A stretch of DNA of 64,000 bases from Propionimicrobium sp. PCR01-08-3 (GTDB lineage Bacteria > Actinomycetota > Actinomycetes > Propionibacteriales > Propionibacteriaceae). How positions within the stretch are numbered: the stretch's first letter is position 1; every line of letters begins with the position of its first letter. The notes under the pieces were generated by a model. The model did no database searches, had not been told where the DNA came from, and worked only from the letters and a program-made list of their open reading frames with translations. The stretch is from NCBI RefSeq assembly GCF_030286045.1, contig NZ_CP127390.1, forward strand, positions 1,815,482 through 1,879,481. The letters run 5' to 3'. Shown one piece after another: positions 34,143-43,713 of this stretch. The position numbers and the translations under genes were made by a program.

Positions 34143-35018
34143 TTAGATCAGCACTGCTATCGGACGCGCGCCCTCGGCGTCCGGACGATAGAGCGCGAGC
34201 AGATCACCGGATGGCCCGACGATGCCGGTCACCTCAGCCGGTACCTCAATCGCCAGCGCCCGCCCGAAGCTGACGTCCTTGGCGGCCGCGGCGTCCACTT
34301 CCACCACGGGAAAACTCAGCCTGGCTGCTTCCGCCATGGTCATCAGGGGCGACGCCGAGGTTAGTGAGCAGAGCTCAGTAGCCTGATCCAGGGTATAGCG
34401 GCCGATTCGGGTACGCCGCAGCGCTGTGAGGTGTCCGCCCACTCCCAAGGCGATGCCGAGGTCACGAGCGAGCGCCCGCACGTAGGTGCCCGACGAGCAT
34501 TCGACTGCGACGTCGACATCGGTGAAGCCTGCGACGACGCGGGTGGCGAGCACATCGAAGCGGCTGACCGTCACCTCGCGGGCGGGCAACTGCACATCCT
34601 CACCGGCACGCACCCTGGCGTAGGCGCGTTTGCCGTCCACTTTGATCGCCGACACCGCGCTCGGCCGCTGCCGGATCACTCCACGTAGCGGCACGATGGC
34701 ATCGGTTATCGCGGCCGTGCCGAGCCCAGATGCATCGGCCGTGGCGAGGGTCTCCCCCTCCGCATCATCGGTGGTGGTGGACGCTCCGAGCCTGATGGTG
34801 GCCGAGTAGGCCTTGTCGTGCAACGCCAGGTGCCCCAGCAGCCGCGTGGCCCGATTCAACCCGACGATCAGCACGCCGGTGGCCATCGGATCCAAGGTGC
34901 CCGCATGCCCGACCTTCTTCGTCCCGAAGACGCGGCGCACGCGAGCCACCACCTGATGGGAGGTGAGCCCGGCGGGCTTGTCGATGATGAGAAGCCCGGG
35001 ATCGGTGCTATTGGTCAC
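34143..35018 (-). CDS. truB: tRNA pseudouridine(55) synthase
   Basis: 291 residues from a GTG. TruB makes pseudouridine 55 in the T loop of tRNA. Motifs: LLIIDKPAGLTSHQVV, KVGHAGTLDPMATGVL with catalytic Asp43, KAYSATIRLGASTTTDDAEGE, RQRPSAVSAIKVDGKRAYARVRAGEDV and SSGTYVRALARDLG. The GTG is seven bases after the rbfA stop; a further upstream start would lie inside rbfA. nrnA, often between rbfA and truB in actinobacteria, is absent. Confidence 0.95.
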   Translation of the reverse strand: MTNSTDPGLLIIDKPAGLTSHQVVARVRRVFGTKKVGHAGTLDPMATGVLIVGLNRATRLLGHLALHDKAYSATIRLGASTTTDDAEGETLATADASGLGTAAITDAIVPLRGVIRQRPSAVSAIKVDGKRAYARVRAGEDVQLPAREVTVSRFDVLATRVVAGFTDVDVAVECSSGTYVRALARDLGIALGVGGHLTALRRTRIGRYTLDQATELCSLTSASPLMTMAEAARLSFPVVEVDAAAAKDVSFGRALAIEVPAEVTGIVGPSGDLLALYRPDAEGARPIAVLI

Positions 35019-35025
35019 CTGGCGC

Positions 35026-35487
35026 TCATGCCTCGTCGGCGGGTTCGGCGGGCTTGCGGTAGGGGTCGGCCTCGCCCGCGAACGCGGCACCGGCCCGCCG
35101 GCCGGCCAGTTCGGCATCGCTGGCCTGCACCCTGGCAAGCAGATCTTCCATGTCTTGGGCGGTCTGCTCGCTGGCATCGCGCACGAAGGTCAGCGTCGGG
35201 GTGAACTTCAGCCCGAGCCGCTGGCCGATCGTGCTGCGCAACAACCCCTTCGCCGACTCCAGGGCGGCCGCCGTGTCGACCTTTCCGCCTTCGGCGTCGG
35301 CCTCCCGGCCATCCAGCGAACGGCCGAGATCGGTGAAGAAGACGGTCGCCTCGCGGGCGTCCCCGGTCAACCGGACCTCGGTGATCGTCACGAAACCGAG
35401 CCTCGGATCCTTCACCCGGCGCTCCAGCATCTGGGCGATGATCCGCTGAATCTGGTCCTCCAGCTTGGCAATCCTGGGATTGGCCAT
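35026..35487 (-). CDS. rbfA: 30S ribosome-binding factor A
   Basis: 153 residues. RbfA helps mature the 5' end of 16S rRNA and is needed for cold growth. Type II KH domain: RIAKLEDQIQRIIAQMLERRVKDPRLGFVTITEVRLTGDAREATVFF, then LGLKFTPTLTFVRDASEQ. The C-terminal ~35 residues are acidic/Ala-rich. GGGAGG lies upstream of the ATG. It follows infB with an 86-base gap. Confidence 0.95.
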   Translation of the reverse strand: MANPRIAKLEDQIQRIIAQMLERRVKDPRLGFVTITEVRLTGDAREATVFFTDLGRSLDGREADAEGGKVDTAAALESAKGLLRSTIGQRLGLKFTPTLTFVRDASEQTAQDMEDLLARVQASDAELAGRRAGAAFAGEADPYRKPAEPADEA

Positions 35488-35573
35488 TTTCCCTCCCGGA
35501 AAGATGATGCGGATGACAGGTGAGGACGATGGTGGTCGTCCCCGCCCGTCATCCGCTGATGGTCATCAGCAGG

Positions 35574-38471
35574 TCAGTCGCGAGCTTTCTCGATCATCTC
35601 GTAGGTCTCGATGACATCACCGGTCTGAATGTCGGAGTAATTCTGCAAGGTCAGGCCACATTCGAAGCCCTCGCGAACCTCGGTGACGTCGTCCTTCTCA
35701 CGCCGCAGCGAAGCAATCGAGGTCTCGGTGACGACAACGCCGTCCCTGAGCAAACGGGCCTTGGCATTGCGCCTGATGTGACCGTCGGTGACCATACAGC
35801 CTGCGATGTTGCCGAACTTGGAGCTGCGGAATATCTCGCGGATTTCTGCGGTACCTTGCGTCTTCTCCTCGTAGATCGGCTTGAGCATGCCCTTGAGCGC
35901 TGCCTCGATCTCGTCGATCGCATCGTAGATGACCGAGTAGTAGCGGATGTCGACGTTCTCCTGATCGGCCAGCCGTGCTGCCTGCACGGTCGGGCGAACA
36001 TTGAAGCCGATGATGACCGCATGCGGCATGGACGCGGCCGCCAGCGAGACATTGGTCTCGGTGATGGCACCGACACCGCGGTCGATCACCCGCAGGCCGA
36101 CCTCGTCGGAGATCTCGATCTTCGACAAAGCATCCTCCAGGGCCTCGACCGAGCCTGCACCGTCGCCCTTCAGGATCAGCGTGAGTTCGCTCGTCTCGCC
36201 CTTCTCGAGCTGCTCGAACAGCTCCTCCAGAGTCTTGCGACGCGAGGACTGAGCCTGCAATGCGGCACGACGGTTGGCGTCACGCTTGGCCGCGATCTGC
36301 CGGGCCATCCGATCGTCCTCGACAACCAAGAAGTTGTCGCCTGCACCGGGCACGCTGGTCAGGCCGAGCACCTGGACCGGCATCGACGGCGGCGCTTCTT
36401 CGATCGTGTCACCGTGGTCGTTGATCATGGCACGTACACGGCCGTGAGCGGCACCGGCAACAATCGAGTCGCCGCGATGCAGGGTGCCGCGCTGAATCAG
36501 CACGGTGGCCACCGGGCCACGTCCCTGATCGAGGTGGGCCTCGATGGCGACACCCTGAGCGTCCATGTCGGGATTGGCCCGCAGGTCGAGGGCCGCGTCC
36601 GCAGTCAGGACGATGGCCTCGAGCAGATTGTCGAGACCCTCATGGGTGACCGCCGACACGTCGACGAACATGGTCTGGCCACCGTACTCTTCGGGCACCA
36701 GCCCGAATTCCATCAGCTGGCCGCGCACCTTCGACGGATCGGCGCCTGGCTTGTCGATCTTGTTGACCGCCACCACGATCGGCACCTCGGCCGCAAGCGC
36801 GTGGTTCAAGGCCTCGATCGTCTGCGGCATCACTCCGTCATCGGCAGCCACCACCAGCACCGCGATATCGGTCGACTTCGCACCCCGTGCTCGCATGGCC
36901 GTGAAGGCTTCGTGGCCAGGGGTATCGATGAAGGTGATCGCGCGCTCGTCGCCGTCCACCTCGGTGTCGATCTGGTAGGCGCCGATCGACTGGGTGATGC
37001 CGCCGGCCTCCTTGGCCTGCACATTGGTATGCCGCAGGGCATCCAACAGCTTGGTCTTGCCGTGGTCGACGTGGCCCATCACGGTGACTACCGGGGGACG
37101 CGGACGCAGATCCTGCTCGTCGCCCTCGTTCTCACCGAACTCCAGATCGAAGCTCTCCAACAGCTCGCGATCCTCGTCCTCGGGGCTGACGACCTGAATC
37201 TTGTAATTCAGCTCGTTACCCAAGATCTCGAGGGTTTCGTCGGGCACCGACTGGGTCGCGGTGATCATCTCACCGAGATTGAACAGCACCTGCACCAGCT
37301 GTGCCGGCTCGGCATTGATCTTCTCGGCCAGGTCGGTCAGCGAGGAGCCACGGCGCAGCCTGATGGTCTGGCCGTTGCCGCTACGGATGCGCACGCCGCC
37401 AACCGACGGCGCCTGCATCTCGTCGAACTCTTGCCTGCGCTGCTTCTTCGACTTGCGTCCGCGCCGGGACCCGCCGGCGCGCCCGAAGGCGCCCTGAGTT
37501 CCGCCACGGCCGCCACGACCGCGTCCGGGCCCACCGCCGAAGCCGCCGCCCATCGAAGGACCGCTGCCACCGCGGCCACGTCCGCCACCACCGGGGCGTC
37601 CACGTCCGCCGCCGCCACCGCCGCCGTGCTGGTTACCCAGCGAGGGATTGACGTGCTTGGGCATCATCGCGGGATTCGGGCGGGGCATCCCTCCCGAACC
37701 GCCGGGACGCGGCATCCGGTTGTCGCCGCCGCCTTGACGAGGTGCTGCGCCCTCGCGGGCACCGGTGCGCTGTCCGGAACCGCGGCGCGACTGCCCCATG
37801 CCCTGTGAAGACGAGAACGGGTTGTTGCCCGGACGAGGTGTGCCCGGACGCCGCACATTTCCCGGAGTCGGACGCGGTCCGGACGCCGCCTTGCCACCGC
37901 TCTGGGCGGGAGTGCGGCGCGGACCGGGGGTCGGTGCCGGCCGGCCCTGACCGCCTTGGCCGTGATGCGGAGCCGCAGAGCCCTGGCGCTGCTGCGGCGC
38001 GTTGCCCGGCTTCGGACGCTGCGTGCCCTGGCCTGGCTTGGACTGGTTCGATTGCCCGCTGCCGGTACGTGCTCCCGGAGTCGCCTTGGGCGCAGGTGCC
38101 GGATGCGGACGAGCACCCGGGGTAGCACGCGGGCCGGGAACCGGGTGCGGGCCGGGTGTCGCCCTCGGACCGACCTTGGCACCGGCGGCAGCCTGCGGGG
38201 CTGCGGGCTTCGAAGTCTTGGGTGTGGCAGCCTTCGGCTTGGGGGCCGGTGCGCTGCTCTTCTTGTTTGCCGGGGCTTTTTCGCTTGCCCCGGGTGCTGC
38301 GGCGTCCTTGTGGGCGCCCTTCACTCTCTCGGTCACCCGGCGAACCACCGGCGCTTCGATCGTCGAAGACGCCGAACGGACGAACTCGCCCATATCGTTC
38401 AAGGTGCTGAGAAGCTGTTTGCTTTCCATTCCGAGCTCTTTAGCAAGCTCGTAAACGCGGACCTTGGCCAC
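35574..38471 (-). CDS. infB: Translation initiation factor IF-2
   Basis: 965 residues from a GTG preceded by AAGGAGAT. It delivers initiator tRNA to the 30S subunit. The N-terminal IF2-N element is [21 protein letters not shown]; residues ~60-345 are Pro/Ala then Gly/Arg-rich, low-complexity and typical of actinobacteria; a basic [17 protein letters not shown] motif follows. GTPase domain: G1 [12 protein letters not shown] (about 465), G2/G3 DTPGHEAF, G4 NKIDKPGA. A 12-base imperfect hairpin (38483-38509) lies just upstream of the ribosome binding site. 277 bases separate it from ylxR, more than usual. Confidence 0.97.
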   Translation of the reverse strand: MAKVRVYELAKELGMESKQLLSTLNDMGEFVRSASSTIEAPVVRRVTERVKGAHKDAAAPGASEKAPANKKSSAPAPKPKAATPKTSKPAAPQAAAGAKVGPRATPGPHPVPGPRATPGARPHPAPAPKATPGARTGSGQSNQSKPGQGTQRPKPGNAPQQRQGSAAPHHGQGGQGRPAPTPGPRRTPAQSGGKAASGPRPTPGNVRRPGTPRPGNNPFSSSQGMGQSRRGSGQRTGAREGAAPRQGGGDNRMPRPGGSGGMPRPNPAMMPKHVNPSLGNQHGGGGGGGRGRPGGGGRGRGGSGPSMGGGFGGGPGRGRGGRGGTQGAFGRAGGSRRGRKSKKQRRQEFDEMQAPSVGGVRIRSGNGQTIRLRRGSSLTDLAEKINAEPAQLVQVLFNLGEMITATQSVPDETLEILGNELNYKIQVVSPEDEDRELLESFDLEFGENEGDEQDLRPRPPVVTVMGHVDHGKTKLLDALRHTNVQAKEAGGITQSIGAYQIDTEVDGDERAITFIDTPGHEAFTAMRARGAKSTDIAVLVVAADDGVMPQTIEALNHALAAEVPIVVAVNKIDKPGADPSKVRGQLMEFGLVPEEYGGQTMFVDVSAVTHEGLDNLLEAIVLTADAALDLRANPDMDAQGVAIEAHLDQGRGPVATVLIQRGTLHRGDSIVAGAAHGRVRAMINDHGDTIEEAPPSMPVQVLGLTSVPGAGDNFLVVEDDRMARQIAAKRDANRRAALQAQSSRRKTLEELFEQLEKGETSELTLILKGDGAGSVEALEDALSKIEISDEVGLRVIDRGVGAITETNVSLAAASMPHAVIIGFNVRPTVQAARLADQENVDIRYYSVIYDAIDEIEAALKGMLKPIYEEKTQGTAEIREIFRSSKFGNIAGCMVTDGHIRRNAKARLLRDGVVVTETSIASLRREKDDVTEVREGFECGLTLQNYSDIQTGDVIETYEMIEKARD

Positions 38472-38748
38472 TGATCTCCTTCGTGGTCCAGGCCCCAGGC
38501 CAGAACCACCTAGTTGGTTTCGGTGCTCATTGGTGAGTACTCATCGAGTCGTCATGAGCTGTCGCCCACCTTCTGGCTCTGCGTGATCACTGCGATACCC
38601 GGCCCCGGCCCGCACCTGACCGCACCTTGAAGGCGCCATCATTGACGGGGGCTTTGCCGAGTTCTTCGGATCCTTCCCCGAAGACACGCGCTAGCCAGTG
38701 TAACGCGCCGGGCCGCCCGATGACCAACCACGCAGCAACCGCGAGCCG

Positions 38749-38976
38749 TCACCAGCTGTCGAGGACCGAGTCGTCCACCTTGCGGCGAAAGCTGCGCGCG
38801 AAGGCGCCCCGGCGTTTCGCCAAGGAAACGCAGTCGGCGTCCGCATGCAGCCAGGCGCCGCGTCCGGGCAGCCGACGGTTGGCGTCGATGGTCACGACCG
38901 AGCCGACGAGAACGAATCGGACGAGTTCTGATTGGTCGCAAACCTTATGGCAGGCCACGCAGGTGCGCTCAGGCAC
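38749..38976 (-). CDS. ylxR: YlxR family RNA-binding protein (RnpM)
   Basis: 75 residues of the DUF448/YlxR family: [57 protein letters not shown]. YlxR proteins bind RNA; in B. subtilis the homologue interacts with RNase P. The start overlaps the nusA end by eight bases, the common nusA-ylxR-infB arrangement. Confidence 0.92.
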   Translation of the reverse strand: MPERTCVACHKVCDQSELVRFVLVGSVVTIDANRRLPGRGAWLHADADCVSLAKRRGAFARSFRRKVDDSVLDSW

Positions 38977-39946
38977 CTTCGACCTGGGTGTCCGGGCGGA
39001 TATCGATGCGCCAGCCCGTCAGCCGAGCCGCCAGCCGGGCGTTCTGGCCCTCGCGTCCGATCGCCAGGCTGAGCTGGTAGTCGGGGACGATGACCTGAGC
39101 GGTGCGGGCGGCTTGATCCACTACCGTCACCTGGTTCACCTTCGCCGGGCTCAGCGCGCTCGCGACGAACGCCGCCGGATCGGGAGACCAGTCGACGATG
39201 TCGATCTTCTCCTCGTTGAGTTCGTGCATGACCGCGCGCACCCGCTGGCCCATCGGGCCGATGCATGATCCCTTGGCGTTGACCTCGGGGTTGTTCGACC
39301 AGACGGCGATTTTCGAGCGGTGACCCGCCTCGCGGGCGATCTCCTTGATCTCGACGATGCCCTGTTCGATCTCGGGCACCTCGAGGGCGAAAAGCTTCTT
39401 GACCAGATTCGGATGGGTGCGGCTGACGATCACCTGCGGGCCACGCAGTTCTTTGCGCACGCTCACGACGTAGACGCGGATGCGCTTGCCGTGCGTGTAT
39501 TCCTCGCCGGGCGCCTGTTCGGCCAGTGGCATGATCGCCTCGATCTCGCCGAGATCGACCCGCACCGAGCGGGTGTCGCGGTCCTGCTGGATGATGCCGG
39601 TCAGGATGTCGCCCTCGGAGGCGACGAAGTGCCCGTACTTCTGCTCGTCCTCATGCTCGCGCAGGCGCTGGAAGATCACTTGGCGGGCGGTGGACGCAGC
39701 GACCCGGCCGAAGTCGGCAGGGGTGTCATCGTATTCGCCCGCCTGCTCGCCGTTCTCGTCGACATCGGGCACCATCACCGCTACCTTGCCCGACTTGCGG
39801 TCGAGCAGAATACGAGCACCCGGCTTGGCGCCATCGGTCTTCTCGTAGGCGTTCAGCAAGGCATCTTCGAGGGCCTTGAGTAGGTATTCGAGCGGAATCT
39901 CCTTGTCCCGTTCGATGGCCCTCAGTGCTGACAGATCGATATCCAT
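38969..39946 (-). CDS. nusA: Transcription termination/antitermination factor NusA
   Basis: 325 residues, the short actinobacterial form without C-terminal acidic repeats. N-terminal domain [37 protein letters not shown]1 domain ([23 protein letters not shown]), KH1 ([37 protein letters not shown]) and KH2 ([52 protein letters not shown]). NusA binds RNA polymerase and modulates pausing. It starts seven bases after rimP. Confidence 0.96.
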   Translation of the reverse strand: MDIDLSALRAIERDKEIPLEYLLKALEDALLNAYEKTDGAKPGARILLDRKSGKVAVMVPDVDENGEQAGEYDDTPADFGRVAASTARQVIFQRLREHEDEQKYGHFVASEGDILTGIIQQDRDTRSVRVDLGEIEAIMPLAEQAPGEEYTHGKRIRVYVVSVRKELRGPQVIVSRTHPNLVKKLFALEVPEIEQGIVEIKEIAREAGHRSKIAVWSNNPEVNAKGSCIGPMGQRVRAVMHELNEEKIDIVDWSPDPAAFVASALSPAKVNQVTVVDQAARTAQVIVPDYQLSLAIGREGQNARLAARLTGWRIDIRPDTQVEGA

Positions 39947-39953
39947 CTCGGAC

Positions 39954-40442
39954 TCACTCCCCTGCTTCTGATTCGTCGTTCAGCCGACGGTTCATTTCGA
40001 CCTGAACCACGGCCTTGGAGATCTCGTCGAACCCGAGTGTGCGGGCCACGCCATCGACGTCGATGGTGACCGAGGAGTCGTCCGCGTCGCCGATGCGCCC
40101 GGTGAGCTGGCTGTCGTCACTCAGGGTGAGCGCAACCAGCCGAGTTTTGTTGCGCCGGTAGTGAGCGGGCTTGGTGAGCGGACGCGAAACGCCGCGGCTG
40201 CTCACCTCAAGCGTGTAAGGGGCGTTGCCGAGCGCGTCGGTATCGTCGAGAGCCTGTGAGATGGCGCGGGTGGCTTCGGCGATCTGGTCGAGATCGGGTC
40301 CGCGTCCTTTCGTTCCGTCGCCGTCCACGGTTACCCGGACGACCCGTCGTTTTCCGGCGGGCTGGATATCGAGATCATCGAGTTCGAGTTGGTGATCGGC
40401 GAGCACGCCCGCCAACTCCTCTTCGAGTCCGGTGTGCTTCAT
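39954..40442 (-). CDS. rimP: Ribosome maturation factor RimP
   Basis: 162 residues. RimP assists assembly of the 30S head. N-domain: [37 protein letters not shown], with the hallmark [28 protein letters not shown], then the SH3-like C-domain. The ATG follows AAAGGA by about seven bases; a longer upstream frame crosses the promoter region. First gene of the rimP-nusA-ylxR-infB operon. Confidence 0.93.
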   Translation of the reverse strand: MKHTGLEEELAGVLADHQLELDDLDIQPAGKRRVVRVTVDGDGTKGRGPDLDQIAEATRAISQALDDTDALGNAPYTLEVSSRGVSRPLTKPAHYRRNKTRLVALTLSDDSQLTGRIGDADDSSVTIDVDGVARTLGFDEISKAVVQVEMNRRLNDESEAGE

Positions 40443-40479
40443 GGACGATCCTTTTGTGAGGTGAACCAGTTGTATCAAC

Positions 40480-40493
40480 CAAGCCGCGGCTTG
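40480..40493. promoter_or_regulatory. 14-base perfect palindrome upstream of rimP
   Basis: CAAGCCGCGGCTTG, 38 bases upstream of rimP in the divergent space shared with the Tat lipoprotein gene. Its symmetry and location would suit an operator; no known factor is recognised. Confidence 0.35.
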
Positions 40494-40541
40494 AGTTGAG
40501 TCACCTAGTTTAGCCCAACGCAGTGACCGGTGGTTTCGGGC

Positions 40542-40547
40542 TACCCT
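40542..40547 (+). promoter_or_regulatory. -10 box for the leaderless DUF4439 gene
   Basis: TACCCT ends six bases before the ATG; no ribosome binding site. Confidence 0.45.
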
Positions 40548-40553
40548 AAGCTC

Positions 40554-41585
40554 ATGGTTTCCCGGGTGCACACGAGTCTGCGACGACGCGACTTCTTGCG
40601 CATCGCGATGGCCGGGGCCGGGGCATCGGTGCTGGCGGCGTGCGCGCCGAGCCCGCTGATCGAATCTGCACCGAGAGCCACCGAGACTCCGGTGCTCGAT
40701 GACGCCCGGCGGCAGGCCGCTCAGGCGGCAGCCGATCTTGAGGCATCGGCGCTGGCCAGTGCAGCGCTGGGCGACGCGGACGCCGACTTCGCGTCCTGGT
40801 GCCAGGCGTTGGCCGCCCAGCATCACACCCACCTGACGTTGCTCTGCCAGGCAGATCCGCTCGGTGGAGTTCTGGCCGATCCCACGCCGGTCGAGCAGGT
40901 TCAGGCAGGCGACCTTGCCGAGCCGGCCGATCAGGCCGAGGCGATGACGATGCTCGCCGAACAGGAAGGCTCATTCGCCACGATGATCTCCACCCTGCCG
41001 GCCACTGCCGCCGGTCAGGACAGCGATCCGGATGAGGCATCGAGCATGGCCCTGCTGTGGGTCTCGCAGTGGCTCGCCGCCAACATCGCGGGCAGCGTAC
41101 TCGGCAGCGGCGACTCGGGTTCGTTAGGCGCGGCTCCGGTGGCCGGCGATGCGGTGCCGGCCCGAGCCGAGATGGGTGATCTTGCCGCATCCCGGCAGGT
41201 GCTGCTCAGCCGTCAACGCGCACTGGTCTTCGGGTTGCAGGGGCTGTACGGACGCGTCGATTACGCCGATCCGACCGCCGACAAGCTCTATCAACGGCTC
41301 GGGGACGCCATGAAAGAGCGCGACGCGACGGCCGCCGAACTCACTGCGTCCGGAGTCACGCCGGATGCTCCGCTGCCCGAATACACCCTGCCCGGCGACA
41401 TCACCGATGCCAGTCAGACGAATCAGATCTGGGGATCGTTGGAGGCCGCCGTGATGGCGGGCTGGGCCCGCATCGCCGCGGTGGACGCAGGCGAGCGCAC
41501 CGAAGCCAGCCAGCAAGCTCTCGCCCAGGCCGGACGCGCCCGCGACCTGGGGATCGCATTGTCGTATTGGCCCGGATGGGTCTAA
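40554..41585 (+). CDS. Tat-exported lipoprotein with DUF4439 (ferritin-like) domain
   Basis: 343 residues. The N-terminus combines a twin-arginine motif RRRDFLRIAMAGAG with a lipobox LAAC, so it is probably exported folded and lipid-anchored. The C-terminal ~140 residues (ALVFGLQGLYGRVDYADP ... MKERDATAAELTASGVTPDAPLPEYTLP ... EAAVMAGWARIAAV) match the DUF4439 ferritin-like domain. Tat export suggests a bound cofactor. Function is unknown. The ATG is preferred over an in-frame codon eight residues earlier because of the -10 box six bases upstream. Its last codons are duplicated downstream. Confidence 0.75.
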   Translation: MVSRVHTSLRRRDFLRIAMAGAGASVLAACAPSPLIESAPRATETPVLDDARRQAAQAAADLEASALASAALGDADADFASWCQALAAQHHTHLTLLCQADPLGGVLADPTPVEQVQAGDLAEPADQAEAMTMLAEQEGSFATMISTLPATAAGQDSDPDEASSMALLWVSQWLAANIAGSVLGSGDSGSLGAAPVAGDAVPARAEMGDLAASRQVLLSRQRALVFGLQGLYGRVDYADPTADKLYQRLGDAMKERDATAAELTASGVTPDAPLPEYTLPGDITDASQTNQIWGSLEAAVMAGWARIAAVDAGERTEASQQALAQAGRARDLGIALSYWPGWV

Positions 41586-41645
41586 CCCCTCGTGTACGGC
41601 ACAGGCGCTACGCGGTGCTGTCTTACTGCCCCGGATGGGTCTAAC
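41560..41645. repeat. 27-base direct repeat of a gene 3' end
   Basis: Units at 41560-41586 and 41619-41645 match at 24 of 27 positions, sharing CCCGGATGGGTCTAAC exactly. The first unit is the final codons and stop of the DUF4439 gene; the second would encode nearly the same tail (SYCPGWV and stop). Confidence 0.75.
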
Positions 41646-41756
41646 TCGCAGGATCAGTTGCGGTCTTGGCCGGCCGGAAAGCGAGCTTATCCTTTGCGCG
41701 AGCGGCGGCGGCCAAGACCGCTTCCGCGGCCCGGCTGGGTACATCTAAGATCGTCC

Positions 41757-43505
41757 TCAACGCCCGATCTCGGTCAACACCTCTGCCACGGCGTCACCAA
41801 CCGGCACCACCCGGGCCGAACCGGATTTGCGGTCGCGGATCTCGACATTGCCGTCGGCGAGCGCGCGGCCGACCACCACCGAGGTCGGCATGCCGAGCAC
41901 CTCTGAATCCTTGAACTTCACGCCCGGGGACGCCTTCCGGTCGTCCAGCAGCACCGACACACCGGCAGCGTCCAGCTCGGCAGCGATCTTCTCGGCCGTG
42001 CCGAAGATCTCATCGCCCTTGCCGGTGGCCAGCACCATCACTTCAAAGGGCGCCAGCTCGCGCGGCCAGCACAGGCCCTTGTCGTCGCAGGTGGCCTCGG
42101 CTACCGCACCGACGGCACGCGATACACCGATGCCATAGGAACCCATCGTGACGGTTTGCAGCTTGCCATTCTGATCGAGCACCTTGAGACCCAAAGCCTC
42201 CGCGTACTTGGTGCCGAGCTGGAAGATGTGGCCCATCTCGATACCACGCGCAAGTGACAGCGGGCCGGAGCCGTCGGGAGCCTGGTCACCCTCGCGCAGC
42301 ACGGCGACATCTAGATGACCGTCGATCTCGAAATCGCGTCCGGCAACCAGATTCGCCACGTGATGGCCGGGCTTGTCGGCGCCGGTCAGCCAGGCTGTCC
42401 CGCCGACAACCTCAGGGTCAAGCAGGTAGCGGATACCGGCGGCCTTCAACCCGGCCGGGCCGATGTATCCCTTCGCCAGCTGCGGATACTTCTCGAAGTC
42501 CTCGTCGGAGAATGCCTCCAGTTCGGCGGGTGAGATCGCGGCCTCCAACCGGGCGTCGTCCACGTCGCGATCACCGGGCAGACCGATGGCCAGCGGCTCG
42601 GCCTCCCCGTCCGGCTGGCGCAGGTTGAACAGCACGTTCTTCAAGGTGTCGTGCGCCGCCCAGGGCCGATCGTCCCGCGGGAAGAGCGCGTTGGCCTGAG
42701 CCACCAAGGTGTCGATGGTCGGCGACTCGGGCGTCGGATGAGCCTCGGCGGCGGGCAGCCCAGACGCGTCCTGCTCGGCGGCGAGCGGCCGCACGACGGC
42801 CTCGACATTGGCGGCGTACCCGCCGGGAGACCGGACGAACGTGTCCTCGCCGTTGGGCGAGATCGCCAAGAACTCCTCGGACGCCGAACCGCCCATGGCT
42901 CCCGAATTGGCCTGCACGATCACGTAGTCGAAACCGAGCCGGTCGAAGATGTTGATGTAGGCGCCGCGATGCAGCTGGTAGGAAGCGTCCAGGCCGGATT
43001 TGTCGATATCGAAGGAGTAGGAGTCCTTCATCACGAACTCTCGGCCCCGCAGGATGCCCGCCCTCGGACGCGCCTCGTCGCGGTACTTGGTCTGGATCTG
43101 GTAGAGGGCCAGCGGCAGATCCTTGTAGGAGGTGCACTGATCCTTCGCCATCAGGGTGAACATCTCTTCATGGGTGGGGCCGAGCAGCATGTCGGCGCCC
43201 TTGCGGTCGACCAGCCGGAAGAGGTTGTCGCCGTATTCGATCCAGCGGTTGGTCTCCTTGTAGGGGTCCGCGGGCAGCAGCGCCGGGAACAGCACCTCTT
43301 GGGCGCCGATGGCATTCATCTCTTCGCGGACGATCTGCTCGACCTTCTGCAGTACGGCGAGCCCCAGCGGCAGCCAGGAGTAGATACCCGGTGCCACCCG
43401 GCGCACATATCCGGCGCGCACCAGCCAACGATGGCTCGGCACCTCGGCGTCGGCGGGGTCCTCGCGCAGGGTCCGCACAAAAAGATGGCTCATTCGGGTG
43501 ATCAC
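41757..43505 (-). CDS. proS: Proline--tRNA ligase
   Basis: 582 residues, the bacterial long form with an editing insertion. Class II motifs: motif 1 region [37 protein letters not shown], motif 2 [28 protein letters not shown], and motif 3 [16 protein letters not shown]; the INS editing domain lies between with [16 protein letters not shown]. It charges tRNA-Pro and clears mischarged Ala. A GTG with GAGGAG six bases upstream is taken as the start, overlapping nothing. Confidence 0.96.
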   Translation of the reverse strand: MITRMSHLFVRTLREDPADAEVPSHRWLVRAGYVRRVAPGIYSWLPLGLAVLQKVEQIVREEMNAIGAQEVLFPALLPADPYKETNRWIEYGDNLFRLVDRKGADMLLGPTHEEMFTLMAKDQCTSYKDLPLALYQIQTKYRDEARPRAGILRGREFVMKDSYSFDIDKSGLDASYQLHRGAYINIFDRLGFDYVIVQANSGAMGGSASEEFLAISPNGEDTFVRSPGGYAANVEAVVRPLAAEQDASGLPAAEAHPTPESPTIDTLVAQANALFPRDDRPWAAHDTLKNVLFNLRQPDGEAEPLAIGLPGDRDVDDARLEAAISPAELEAFSDEDFEKYPQLAKGYIGPAGLKAAGIRYLLDPEVVGGTAWLTGADKPGHHVANLVAGRDFEIDGHLDVAVLREGDQAPDGSGPLSLARGIEMGHIFQLGTKYAEALGLKVLDQNGKLQTVTMGSYGIGVSRAVGAVAEATCDDKGLCWPRELAPFEVMVLATGKGDEIFGTAEKIAAELDAAGVSVLLDDRKASPGVKFKDSEVLGMPTSVVVGRALADGNVEIRDRKSGSARVVPVGDAVAEVLTEIGR

Positions 43506-43713
43506 GGCTGCTCCTCACATACTTGCCTGCATAAGAGTATCCGAGATCGACCGATGGCTGGCCCATGGCCTGGCTTCGCCCATCCGTCTGGGGCCTGAAG
43601 GCAATTGGCCTACGAACATTCAAATTTGTCGAATGGCGGGGTTGATTCCCGGCTTCGTTCGGCAACGGCAAATTTTCGGCAAGGTACCTAATAGGCAACA
43701 ATGGTGCTCCGTT

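Noticed and set aside
35520-37808. A 762-codon open frame opposite infB
   Set aside because: It is antisense to the certain IF-2 gene, with His/Asp/Gly/Arg-rich composition typical of the complementary frame in G/C-rich genes, and has no family motif.
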